Below, piece by piece: positions 12,867 to 21,333 of a DNA stretch of 64,000 nt. The stretch is from the NCBI RefSeq assembly GCF_024623785.1, contig NZ_JANKBZ010000003.1, positions 620,001-684,000 on the forward strand, in the 5' to 3' direction. Every line of letters starts with the position of its first letter. Position 1 is the first letter of the stretch. A program made the translations under genes and the position numbers. Below the pieces are notes generated by a model. That model saw only the letters and a list, made by a program, of their open reading frames with translations. It ran no database searches and was not told the origin of the DNA. This stretch comes from Archangium lipolyticum. Its GTDB lineage: Bacteria > Myxococcota > Myxococcia > Myxococcales > Myxococcaceae.

Positions 12867-12868
12867 TC

Positions 12869-13216
12869 TCAGGCCGCCTTCGCGATGTTGGCGACGGCGG
12901 CAAAACCGGCGGGATCGGCCACGGCCATGTCGGCGAGGACCTTGCGATCCAGGGCGACCTTGTTCTTGGCCAGACCGGCGATCAGCCGGGAGTAGGAAAG
13001 ACCGACGGTGCGGGCGGCCGCGTTGATGCGGACGATCCACAGGGAGCGGAAGTTGCGCTTCCGCGTGGCGCGGTCACGGCTGGCGTAATCCAGCGCGCGC
13101 TCCACGGCCTGGTTGGCCCGCTTGTAGCAGTTCTTGCGGCGGCCACGGTAACCCTTGGCCAGCTTCAGAATCCGATTACGACGGCGACGAGCCTTGAAAC
13201 CCTTCTTGACGCGCAT
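12869..13216 (-). CDS. rplT: 50S ribosomal protein L20
   Basis: 115 residues from the ATG at 13216, preceded by AGGAG. The very basic N-terminus ([20 protein letters not shown]) and the core [20 protein letters not shown] are diagnostic. L20 is an early 23S rRNA-binding assembly protein and, in E. coli, a translational repressor of this operon. It lies between rpmI and pheS as in other bacteria. Confidence 0.97.
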   Translation of the reverse strand: MRVKKGFKARRRRNRILKLAKGYRGRRKNCYKRANQAVERALDYASRDRATRKRNFRSLWIVRINAAARTVGLSYSRLIAGLAKNKVALDRKVLADMAVADPAGFAAVANIAKAA

Positions 13217-13301
13217 TGCTGACTCCTGACTGCTGCGAGGTGTTCGAACCCCCGGCACTAGCACATGGCCGCACCGCCAGGGCCCTCTTTACTGCGTGCT
13301 G

Positions 13302-13511
13302 CTAGTTCGCCCCGAAGGGGAAGAGCTCCTTGATCACCTTCTTGGCATCCATGTCCTTCAGGTGCCCGGTGCCGCGGTGCTCCCGCTTGAGCTTCTGGGA
13401 CTTGGCATGGGTGAAGAGGTGCTTGCCGAAGGCCTTGGCGAACTTCACCTGGCCGGACTTCTTCACATGGAAGCGCTTCTTGGCGCCGCTACGGGTCTTC
13501 AACTTGGGCAT
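13302..13511 (-). CDS. rpmI: 50S ribosomal protein L35
   Basis: 69 residues from the ATG at 13511 (MPKLKTRSGAKKRFHVKKSG). The family's normal size is about 65 residues. Located between infC and rplT in the conserved order. A longer in-frame start upstream lacks family similarity. Confidence 0.95.
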   Translation of the reverse strand: MPKLKTRSGAKKRFHVKKSGQVKFAKAFGKHLFTHAKSQKLKREHRGTGHLKDMDAKKVIKELFPFGAN

Positions 13512-13607
13512 GGTGCCGATTCCTTCCTTCACTACCAATCCGCCGCAGCGAATCGCCGTCAGCGTGTGTCAAGGGCCGACGGCTTGGAAGCCGACAGCCA
13601 GGTCCAA

Positions 13608-14330
<723 letters not shown>

Positions 14331-14362
14331 GTGAAAGCCCTCCAGTAGTGGGAGTAGGTACC

Positions 14363-14432
14363 CCCCTCGGAAGAGGGGCAAGATACTTGCCAGCCCCAGG
14401 GAGTCAAGAGCCCTCAGAGGTCCGTGACTCCC
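14363..14432 (-). other. Structured leader between thrS and infC
   Basis: Two inverted repeats lie between the thrS stop and the infC ribosome site. The first is GGGAGTCA/TGACTCCC (14399-14406 with 14425-14432). The second is CCCCTC-GGAA-GAGGGG (14363-14378), which ends 24 nt before the GGAGGG of infC. The first may terminate thrS transcription. The second lies where a repressor or IF-3 control element would act. Function is inferred from position only. Confidence 0.4.
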
Positions 14433-14439
14433 AGTGACA

Positions 14440-16371
14440 TCACGACGGCCAGGCGGCTTCCTTCTCCAGGAGAGCCTCGAAGGCCTCGAGCTTCATGGTC
14501 TTGAGGTCCTCGCCGCCGTAACGCCGGGGGGACACCGCCCCACCCTCCACCTCGTTGTCCCCGATGACGAGGGTGAAGGGGATCTTCTGCATCTGGGCGT
14601 CGCGGATCTTCGCGTTGAGTGTGAGGCCGCGCTCATCCAGCTCGATCCGGTAGCCCTTGGCCCGGAGCTGGTCGCGCACCTTGCGGGCGTAGTCCATCTG
14701 GCGGTCCGCCACGGTGACGAGCATGCCCTGCACCGGGGCCAGCCAGGCCGGGAAGGCACCGGCGTAGTGCTCGATGAGGATGGCGATGAAGCGCTCGAAG
14801 GAGCCGTAGATGGCGCGGTGCAGCACCACCGGGCGGTGCTCGGCGTTGTCGTCGCCCACGTAGGTGAGGTCGAACCGCTCGGGGGCCTGGTAGTCCAGCT
14901 GCATGGTGCCGAGCTGCCACTTGCGGCCGATGCTGTCGGACACGTCGAAGTCGATCTTCGGGCCGTAGAAGGCGCCGTCGCCCGGCTTGAGCTCGTACTG
15001 CAGGCCCAGGCTCTCCAGGGCGCTCTTGAGGCCGCCCTCGGCGCGGTCCCACTGCTCGTCGGTGCCCAGGCGGTTCTCGGGACGGGTGGACAGCTTCACC
15101 GCGTACTTGAGGCCCACCGCGCTGTAGACGCGATCCAGCAGCTGCACGAAGCGCCGGACCTCGTCGGCGATCTGGCTCTCCATGCAGTAGATGTGCGCGT
15201 CGTCCTGGCAGAACTGGCGCACGCGGGTGAGGCCGCCCAGCGAGCCCGCCGCCTCGTTGCGGTGGAGCACGTCCTGGGTGTGCAGGCGCAGGGGCAGGTC
15301 GCGGTAGCTGTGCTTCTTGAAGCCGTAGTAGATGTGATGACTGGGGCAGTTCATCGGCTTCAGCGAGAAGTCATGCTCCCCGGACTCGCTGTCGAGCACG
15401 AGGAACATGTTCTCCTTGTACTTGCCCCAGTGGCCGCTGATCTCCCACAGGCCCTTGTTGAAGAGCAGTGGGGTCTTGATCTCCACGTAGCCGGTCTCGT
15501 TCGTCAGCCGGCGCATGAAGGTGGCCAGGGTGTTGTAGAGCGTGGTGCCCTTGGGGGTCCAGAAGGCGGCGCCCGGCGAGAACTGGTGGAAGTGGAAGAG
15601 ATCCAGCTCCTTGCCCAGCTTGCGGTGATCGCGCTTGCGGGCCTCCTCCATCCGGGTGAGGTACTCCTGGAGCGCCTTCTTGTCGAAGAAGGCCGTGCCG
15701 TAGATGCGCTGGAGCATCGGGTTGCGATGGTCTCCGCGCCAGTAGGCCCCGCTGGTGGACAGCAGCTTGATGACGCCGATCTTCCCGGTGCTGGGCGCAT
15801 GGGGCCCCAGGCAGAAGTCCACCCACTCGCCGTGGGTGTAGAGCGTCAGCGTCTTGGCGCCCTTGGCCGCGATGTCCTTGACGATCTCGACCTTGAACTT
15901 CTCCCCCTTCTCCTCGAAGAGCTTGATGGCGTCGTCCATGGACACCTCGGTCCGGACGAAGGGGAGGTTCTTGGCGATCTCCTTGTTGGCCTCCTCCTCG
16001 ATCTTCTCGAGGTCCTCGGGCGTGAAGGGCTTCTCGCGGAAGAAGTCGTAGTAGAAGCCCTCCTCCGTCGCCGGGCCGATGGTCACCTGGGTGCCCGGGA
16101 AGAGGCGCTGCACCGCGCTGGCCACCACGTGGGCGGCGTCGTGCCGGATGAGCTCCAGGCCCTCGGGGCTCTTGGAGGTGAAGATCTGCAGCTTCACGTC
16201 CTCGTCGAGCGGACGCGCCAGATCCATGTCCTGGCCATTCACGCGCGCGAAGAGCGCGGCCTTGGCCAGGCCCGCCCCGATGCTCTCGCGAACGAAGTCC
16301 GCGATGGTCGTCCCCCGAGGCGCCTGCTTCTGGCTGCCATCGGGGAGAGTCACCGTGATCTGATCCGCCAT
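14440..16371 (-). CDS. thrS: Threonyl-tRNA synthetase
   Basis: 643 residues, full length. An N-terminal TGS domain ([18 protein letters not shown]) is followed by the second additional (editing) domain with [11 protein letters not shown]. The class II catalytic core contains the zinc-site region [13 protein letters not shown], and the C-terminal anticodon-binding domain holds [19 protein letters not shown]. It charges tRNA-Thr and hydrolyses mis-charged Ser-tRNA-Thr. GAGG lies 6 nt before the ATG. A tRNA-Val and a terminator lie directly upstream. Confidence 0.97.
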   Translation of the reverse strand: MADQITVTLPDGSQKQAPRGTTIADFVRESIGAGLAKAALFARVNGQDMDLARPLDEDVKLQIFTSKSPEGLELIRHDAAHVVASAVQRLFPGTQVTIGPATEEGFYYDFFREKPFTPEDLEKIEEEANKEIAKNLPFVRTEVSMDDAIKLFEEKGEKFKVEIVKDIAAKGAKTLTLYTHGEWVDFCLGPHAPSTGKIGVIKLLSTSGAYWRGDHRNPMLQRIYGTAFFDKKALQEYLTRMEEARKRDHRKLGKELDLFHFHQFSPGAAFWTPKGTTLYNTLATFMRRLTNETGYVEIKTPLLFNKGLWEISGHWGKYKENMFLVLDSESGEHDFSLKPMNCPSHHIYYGFKKHSYRDLPLRLHTQDVLHRNEAAGSLGGLTRVRQFCQDDAHIYCMESQIADEVRRFVQLLDRVYSAVGLKYAVKLSTRPENRLGTDEQWDRAEGGLKSALESLGLQYELKPGDGAFYGPKIDFDVSDSIGRKWQLGTMQLDYQAPERFDLTYVGDDNAEHRPVVLHRAIYGSFERFIAILIEHYAGAFPAWLAPVQGMLVTVADRQMDYARKVRDQLRAKGYRIELDERGLTLNAKIRDAQMQKIPFTLVIGDNEVEGGAVSPRRYGGEDLKTMKLEAFEALLEKEAAWPS

Positions 16372-16383
16372 GCGAGACCTCGG

Positions 16384-16424
16384 AAAAAGACGCGGGCGGC
16401 AGGCTGATCAGCCTTGCCGCCCGC
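16384..16424 (-). terminator. Terminator between tRNA-Val and thrS
   Basis: On the minus strand GCGGGCGGCAAGGCT-gatc-AGCCTGCCGCCCGC (16424-16392, one bulged base) is followed by GTCTTTTTCC (16391-16382). The U-run ends only ~12 nt before the thrS ATG and abuts its Shine-Dalgarno sequence. It should end tRNA-Val transcription, and it may act as an attenuator for thrS. Confidence 0.8.
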
Positions 16425-16445
16425 TGGTGAACCGCTGTGCTGAAG

Positions 16446-16517
<72 letters not shown>

Positions 16518-16605
16518 GTTCGCCGCCGGGACTTCCGTCGTCGAAGGCGGGCGGGAAATACAGCGGGCGCCCCGCGACTGTCAAGGAAACAGCGACAGCG
16601 GTGAC

Positions 16606-17328
16606 TCATGTTCCCTGACGATTTTCGATCAGCACCCGGGCCCGGGCCATCACGGCATCGAACATGGCCGGGGTGAGCCTGCCCGTCTGGGTGTTCTGCT
16701 GACTCACGTGGTAGCAGCCCAGGAGCACCGGTCCCCCGGGCAGGGCCAGCTCCGCCCCATGGCCGAACGCGGGCCGGGGCGTGGGGATGGACCCCCCTGC
16801 CCTCTCCAGCCAGGCGAGCGTCGCGTTCCAGGCAATGGCCCCCAACGTCAGGACCACCCGGGTGGGCAGCAGGGCCATCTCGCGGTCCAGGAAGGGGGCG
16901 CACCGGGCCAGCTCCTCCGGCAGGGGCTTGTTGTCCGGCGGGGCGCACTTGCACGGCGCGACGATGTAGGCCCCCGTCAGCGCGAGACCATCCTCCCGGT
17001 GCTCGCTCCGGGGCTGGTTGGCGAAACCCGCCCGGTGCAGCCCGGCGAAGAGGAAGTCCCCCGAGCGATCCCCGGTGAACATGCGTCCGGTCCGGTTAGC
17101 CCCATGCGCCGCCGGCGCCAGCCCGATGATGACCAGTTCCGCCCTCGGGTCCCCGAAGCCGGGCACCGGCCGTCCCCAGTACGTCCAGTCGCGGAAGGCC
17201 CGGCGCTTCTCACGGGCCACCTGCTCCCGCCACTCCACCAGCCGGGGGCAGGCCCGGCAGGTGACGATCTCCTCCTGGAGGCGCGCGAGCTCCGCGGCGC
17301 CCTTTCCCACTTCATTGCTCTTGGCCAC
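16606..17328 (-). CDS. Uracil-DNA glycosylase, family 5 (UDGb), Fe-S type
   Basis: 240 residues from a GTG at 17328 with AGGGAAGGGG just upstream. The motif GLAPAAHGANRTGRMFTGD is the active-site signature of family 5 (UDGb, as in Thermus). Family 5 enzymes remove uracil and some other deaminated bases and lack the Asp/Asn of other families in motif A. Cysteines in CRAC and in CKCAPPDNKPLPEELARC fit the 4Fe-4S site of family 4/5 enzymes. The C-terminal motif is GCYHVSQQNTQTGRLT. The gene follows the AI-2E permease on the same strand, with about 75 nt between them. Confidence 0.9.
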   Translation of the reverse strand: MAKSNEVGKGAAELARLQEEIVTCRACPRLVEWREQVAREKRRAFRDWTYWGRPVPGFGDPRAELVIIGLAPAAHGANRTGRMFTGDRSGDFLFAGLHRAGFANQPRSEHREDGLALTGAYIVAPCKCAPPDNKPLPEELARCAPFLDREMALLPTRVVLTLGAIAWNATLAWLERAGGSIPTPRPAFGHGAELALPGGPVLLGCYHVSQQNTQTGRLTPAMFDAVMARARVLIENRQGT

Positions 17329-17404
17329 GGCCCCTTCCCTAGCGCCGCTCCCCGCCCCTGCGCCACCGTCCGCTCCGCTGGACGGCCAGGGGCTTGTCGA
17401 CGCC

Positions 17405-18670
17405 TCAGGGGCCGCGTCCCTCGCCCGTATAGAGCGCCGTGCGCTGGTAGCGCTCCACCACCACGCGCAGCACCACCTTGAGGATGGCCGTCGTGGGCAC
17501 CGCGAGCAGGATGCCCGTGAAGCCGAACAGCTCGCCAAAGGCCAGGATGGCGATGATGACGGACACCGACGAGAGGCCCACCTTGTCCCCCACCACCTTG
17601 GGGGTGATGACGAGCCCCTCGGCCATCTGGGCCACCAGGAACGTGCCGGCCACCACCGCGATCTGCCACGCCCCCTGCCAGGACAACATCAGCCCCAGCA
17701 GCGCCAGCACCACGCCCAGGGCCGTCCCCAGGTAGGGCACCATGTTGCCGAACCCGGCGATGACGCCGATGACGATCGCCATGTCGATGCGCGCGAACCC
17801 CAGGCCCGTGCTGTAGAGCACCGAGAGGATGGCGCCCACCGTGACCTGGCCCCGCACGAAGGCGGACAGGACGTCGTCCACCTCGGAGAAGCGGCGGCTG
17901 ACCAGCCCTACCGCCCGGCGCGGCACCAGCCCCTTCACCAGCCCCACCAGGTGCGGGTAGTCCTGCACGAAGAAGAAGGCCAGCACCGGCACCACCATCA
18001 GGCCCAGCAGCGTGGCCACGAAGCGGGCGGTGTTGCCCGCGAAGCTCGCCACCAGCCGCGCCGCCGTGGGGCCCGCGCTCTGTAGCAGCTCCGAGGCCCG
18101 CCCTCCCAGCTCCGCCATGCGCTGCCGCAGCAGGTCCGGCAACGGACGCCCCAGCAGGGTCTCCACCTGCGGCACCACCTGCTCACTCGCCCGGACGAAG
18201 AAGTCCGGCAGCTTGGCCGCCTCCTCCCGGAACACGGGGATGAGGTACAGCACCGCTCCGACCATCAGGAGCACGCTCCCGGTGAACACCACGCCCGTCC
18301 CCAGGGTGCGGTTGAGGCCCCGGCGCTCCAGCACGGTGACGATCGGGTTGAGCACGTACGCGGTCGCGAGCGCCAGCAGCACCGGCACCGCCACGCCGCC
18401 GAACACCGACAGCAGCGCGAACACCAGCGCCAACGAGCCCACCATGCCCAGCGACCAGGCGAAGTCCACCCGCCGGGCCTCGGCCTCGGAGAGCTCTCCC
18501 TCCGAGAGCACGGGCTCCGCCGGAACGGACCGCGCCTGGGGCTCGGGGGCCCGCTGCGACGCCCCGCCAGGACCGACCAGGTGCAGGGACGCCTCCGGCA
18601 CCAGAGCCCCCTTCGCCACTGGTGCCTTCACCGCGCCCGCCTTGCCTCTCTTGTTGCGTCCGATGACCAA
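17405..18670 (-). CDS. AI-2E transporter family permease (PF01594-type)
   Basis: Up to 421 residues with about 7-8 hydrophobic segments. The first pair (GSLALVFALLSVFGGVAVPV) is followed by the family's conserved C-terminal half (AIVIGVIAGFGNMVPYLGTA, then LVAQMAEGLVITPKVVGDKV and GLSSVSVIIAILAFGELFG). Members are called AI-2 exporters, but many transport other solutes or Na+/H+. The start is uncertain. The longest frame begins with TTG at 18670, where GGAGG touches the codon; a downstream GTG in the Ala/Lys-rich leader is an alternative. The ~80-residue N-terminus before the first membrane segment is low-complexity. Confidence 0.85.
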   Translation of the reverse strand: MVIGRNKRGKAGAVKAPVAKGALVPEASLHLVGPGGASQRAPEPQARSVPAEPVLSEGELSEAEARRVDFAWSLGMVGSLALVFALLSVFGGVAVPVLLALATAYVLNPIVTVLERRGLNRTLGTGVVFTGSVLLMVGAVLYLIPVFREEAAKLPDFFVRASEQVVPQVETLLGRPLPDLLRQRMAELGGRASELLQSAGPTAARLVASFAGNTARFVATLLGLMVVPVLAFFFVQDYPHLVGLVKGLVPRRAVGLVSRRFSEVDDVLSAFVRGQVTVGAILSVLYSTGLGFARIDMAIVIGVIAGFGNMVPYLGTALGVVLALLGLMLSWQGAWQIAVVAGTFLVAQMAEGLVITPKVVGDKVGLSSVSVIIAILAFGELFGFTGILLAVPTTAILKVVLRVVVERYQRTALYTGEGRGP

Positions 18671-18719
18671 CCTCCGTACGGCCCCGAGGGTATACCGGAA
18701 GCGCGTCCCTCGACTCAGG

Positions 18720-19127
18720 TCAGGGAGCGCCGCCGCGATCCGGCTCCATCGGCTTCAGCCGGATGGTCAGCCCCGCCCGGGCCTTGCTGGGTTCGTAATA
18801 CGTGGTGTACGGCCAGTAGCCGTCCTTCTTCACGTCGATGCGGTGCAGCCCTCCCCCCACCTGGAGCCCTCTCGGACCGCCACCGAAGTCGGTGCACACC
18901 CCCTGAATCACCCCGTCCAGGTACACCTCGGAGTCCGAGGGCTCGCACTTCAGCAACAGGTTGCCGTGGCGGGACTTCACCGCGCGCATCATCTCGCGCG
19001 CCCGCTCCGCCGCGGGCGAGTCCACCTGCTCCGGGCCCGAGGCACAGCCGAGCCACAACCCCGCGAGGCCCATCACCCCCAGGCGCCCGAGCCGCCGCCC
19101 ACGCCGTGCCGTCATCACCGAGGCCAT
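18720..19127 (-). CDS. PEGA-like lipoprotein
   Basis: 135 residues from the ATG at 19127, with AGAAGGG upstream. Basic N-terminus, hydrophobic run and lipobox LWLGC. The mature part has a PEGA-type beta domain (LLLKCEPSDSEVYLDGVIQG, then GLHRIDVKKDGYWPYTTYY). Such domains occur in surface proteins of myxobacteria and bind cell-wall or surface partners; the exact role is unknown. It starts 10 nt after the stop of the LPP20-like gene, so the two form an operon. Confidence 0.78.
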   Translation of the reverse strand: MASVMTARRGRRLGRLGVMGLAGLWLGCASGPEQVDSPAAERAREMMRAVKSRHGNLLLKCEPSDSEVYLDGVIQGVCTDFGGGPRGLQVGGGLHRIDVKKDGYWPYTTYYEPSKARAGLTIRLKPMEPDRGGAP

Positions 19128-19137
19128 GTGCACCCTT

Positions 19138-19938
19138 CTACTTGATGAGGATCGCCACCCGGCCCTCGGCCAGGAGACGCGAGTCGAACCCGGCGAGCGT
19201 CTTCGCCGCGTCCGGCCCCAGCTGGAGATCCGAACCCTGGAGCCGGGCCGCCTCGAGCACCAGCGGCCGCGCGCCCACCAGCTCCGACTTCCGGGCCTGC
19301 TCGAGGCTCCTGAAGAATCCGGCCACGCCCGTGAGCTTCCGGGCCTCCGGAGACAACGTCTCCTCGCCGTAGAGCGGCTGGCCCGCGTCATCGAGCAGCC
19401 GGGGCGCCAGCACGGGCGTCATGCCCAGCTTCCGCGCGTCCACCACCAGCCCGGTGAACTTCGCCTTGGCCTCCTTCTTCGCCCCGGCCGGCTTGGTCTC
19501 GGCGGGCTTCGTCTCGGCGGGAGCCGCGGCCTCGACGGGAGCGGGAGCGGCGGTCACCAGCACCGCGGTGAGCGCCCCGAGTGGCACCTCCACGTCCAGT
19601 TGCACGCCGCTGTCGGAGTAGTAGCGCTTCTGGATGACCTTGTAGCCGCGGAGGACGTCCTCGACCTTGCGGCGGGTCTCCTCTCGGGCCAGCTCCTCAC
19701 CCACCGTCCGGTCGGCGCGAAGGCGGAGACCCTTCACCTGCTCCAGCAGATCCGCGAGCGCATCCTCCTTCGCCGAGCGCTCCGCGCCCAACCTCGCCTG
19801 GGACGGATTGGAGGCCTTCACATCCGGAGGACCATCCCCCGTCACCCGGAGAACCTGCCGCTGCCAATCCACCCCGTTGCCCTGCGCCAGCGCCGACAAC
19901 GGAGCCGCCAGCACGAGCGCCCACAGTGCACGCCTCAA
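19138..19938 (-). CDS. Secreted LPP20-like protein
   Basis: About 266 residues if the TTG at 19938 is used. GGGGAGG lies 6 nt upstream, and the product then begins with a good signal peptide (RRALWALVLAAPLSALA, then QG). Longer starts at ATG 19959 or beyond place a ribosome site inside the gene. Residues after the signal (VLRVTGDGPPDVKAS, AKEDALADLLEQVKGL) match the flagellar-assembly/LPP20-like repeat in which a short tandem helix-strand unit follows the signal. A low-complexity Pro/Ala/Lys linker separates it from a C-terminal domain with VVDARKLGMTPVLAPRLLD. Function unknown; envelope location likely. Confidence 0.72.
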   Translation of the reverse strand: MRRALWALVLAAPLSALAQGNGVDWQRQVLRVTGDGPPDVKASNPSQARLGAERSAKEDALADLLEQVKGLRLRADRTVGEELAREETRRKVEDVLRGYKVIQKRYYSDSGVQLDVEVPLGALTAVLVTAAPAPVEAAAPAETKPAETKPAGAKKEAKAKFTGLVVDARKLGMTPVLAPRLLDDAGQPLYGEETLSPEARKLTGVAGFFRSLEQARKSELVGARPLVLEAARLQGSDLQLGPDAAKTLAGFDSRLLAEGRVAILIK

Positions 19939-20037
19939 GTGAATCCTCCCCACTCTCATCGGATGACCGGATTCAATCGGCCCGCTCCGACCCGGGTCAA
20001 GGCATGCCCGCAAGCCCGCCCTCCAAAGGGGCGCGGA

Positions 20038-20376
20038 TCAGTGCCCATCCGAGCTGCGTGTCACGTAGTCATCAATCATCCGGCGGTGCCGCTCGGTCAG
20101 CAGCGTGAAGCGCACGCCCGAGCGCTCGTGCCGGCGCGGATGGGCCTCCACCCACTCGCGCACCACCTCGCCCTCGGCGTAGATGACCTCTTCCGAGCCG
20201 GGGAGCTGGAACTGGAGCCCCACCCGCCGGGCGTCGTGCTCGGGCTCGATGAGCCGCGCCAGGCTCACGCCCTCCTGGCTGATGTCGGCGGCGCGCGCCA
20301 TGTACGGCACGCCCCCCATGTACTTGTTCAGGTAGATGTCGAGGGGGACCCGCGTGTTCTTCCGCTTCTCGCTCAT
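20038..20376 (-). CDS. PilZ domain protein
   Basis: 112 residues made of a single PilZ domain. The RxxxR element is KRKNTRVPL near the N-terminus and the D/NxSxxG element is DISQEG around residue 35. These bind cyclic di-GMP in the family. In myxobacteria free-standing PilZ proteins affect motility and polysaccharide export. No enzyme domain is attached, so it probably acts on a partner protein. Confidence 0.85.
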   Translation of the reverse strand: MSEKRKNTRVPLDIYLNKYMGGVPYMARAADISQEGVSLARLIEPEHDARRVGLQFQLPGSEEVIYAEGEVVREWVEAHPRRHERSGVRFTLLTERHRRMIDDYVTRSSDGH

Positions 20377-20538
20377 CTCTCGCTCTCCCGATGGCCGTGA
20401 GTGCTACAGGCTGCTCCCGCGTTGGAGCAGGGTGTCGCGAGGGTAGGGACATCCGGACAGGTGGCAAGAAAACGACCAGCCGGAAGGCCCGGTCCGCCCT
20501 ATCCTTCCACCGTCTCAGAGAAAGGCGGTTGTACACAC

Positions 20539-21258
20539 ATGCGATTCGCAATGATGGCGGCGGCACTGCTCGGCTTCGCCGGGATGCAGGCCCAGGCCCA
20601 GTCCCCTGCCCCTCAGGCACAGAGCCAGGTTCAGCTCAAGACCGAGGATGAGAAGACGGTCTACGCGCTCGGCCTGTCGATCGGCCGGAGCATCAAGCTC
20701 TTCGATCTGAGTCCGGCCGAGCTCGAGCTCGTCAAGAAGGGCATGACGGACTCCCTCTCCGGCGCCAAGCCGGCGGTGGAGCTGGAGACGTACGGGCCCA
20801 AGCTGCAGGGGCTCGCCAAGGGGCGGCAGGAGAAGGCGGGCCAGAAGTTCCTGGAGACCGCCGCCAAGGAGAAGGGCGCCACCAAGCTGCCCTCCGGCGT
20901 CATCTACAAGGAGCTGAAGGCCGGCACCGGCCAGAGCCCCAAGGCCACCGACACGGTGAAGGTGAACTACCGCGGTACGCTCACCAACGGCAGCGAGTTC
21001 GACAGCTCCTACAAGCGCGGCGAGCCGGCCGAGTTCCCCCTCAACGGCGTCATCCCCTGCTGGACCGAGGGCGTGCAGAAGCTGAAGGTCGGCGGCAAGG
21101 CCCAGCTCGTGTGCCCCGCCTCGACGGCCTACGGTGAGAGCGGCCAGCCTCCCACCATCCCGCCCGGCGCCACCCTCGTGTTCGAGGTCGAGCTGCTCGG
21201 CATCGGCGGCCAGGGCGCGGACGTCCCGCGCGCCCAGCCCGCGCAGCCGAAGAAGTAG
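20539..21258 (+). CDS. FKBP-type peptidyl-prolyl isomerase, exported (FkpA/Mip-like)
   Basis: 239 residues from the ATG at 20539. A signal peptide (FAMMAAALLGFAGMQAQA) is followed by an FKBP-N helical dimerisation domain (VYALGLSIGRSIKLFDLSP) and a C-terminal FKBP fold (KVNYRGTLTNGSEFDSSYKR, AYGESGQPPTIPPGATLVFE). It would catalyse prolyl isomerisation of envelope proteins and may act as a chaperone in the periplasm. A short Pro/Ala/Gln tail ends the protein. It converges on the metallopeptidase gene, with a shared hairpin repeat between. Confidence 0.92.
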   Translation: MRFAMMAAALLGFAGMQAQAQSPAPQAQSQVQLKTEDEKTVYALGLSIGRSIKLFDLSPAELELVKKGMTDSLSGAKPAVELETYGPKLQGLAKGRQEKAGQKFLETAAKEKGATKLPSGVIYKELKAGTGQSPKATDTVKVNYRGTLTNGSEFDSSYKRGEPAEFPLNGVIPCWTEGVQKLKVGGKAQLVCPASTAYGESGQPPTIPPGATLVFEVELLGIGGQGADVPRAQPAQPKK

Positions 21259-21296
21259 TCGGTTTGGAGCCGGGGCGAGGGGCGGACAGCCGGTAG

Positions 21297-21330
21297 ACCC
21301 TCACCCCGGCCCTCTCCCAGAGGGAGAGGG
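21297..21330. repeat. 34-nt hairpin repeat, copy A
   Basis: The unit contains CCCTCTCCC-AGA-GGGAGAGGG, a perfect 9-bp hairpin, preceded by ACCCTCACCCCGG. It differs at one base from the copy at 25852-25885. It lies 3 nt past the stop of the minus-strand metallopeptidase and between convergent genes, so it can serve as a terminator. The CCCTCTCCC/GGGAGAGGG palindrome is a dispersed element in many high-GC proteobacteria. Confidence 0.8.
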
Positions 21331-21333
21331 AGC

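Noticed and set aside
13240-13262. tRNA T-arm-like GTTCGAACC upstream of rplT
   Set aside because: No acceptor or anticodon arm can be folded around it.
14434-16407. 657-codon plus-strand frame opposite thrS
   Set aside because: Long open antisense frames are expected in high-GC DNA; no protein-family sequence in it, and thrS is certain.
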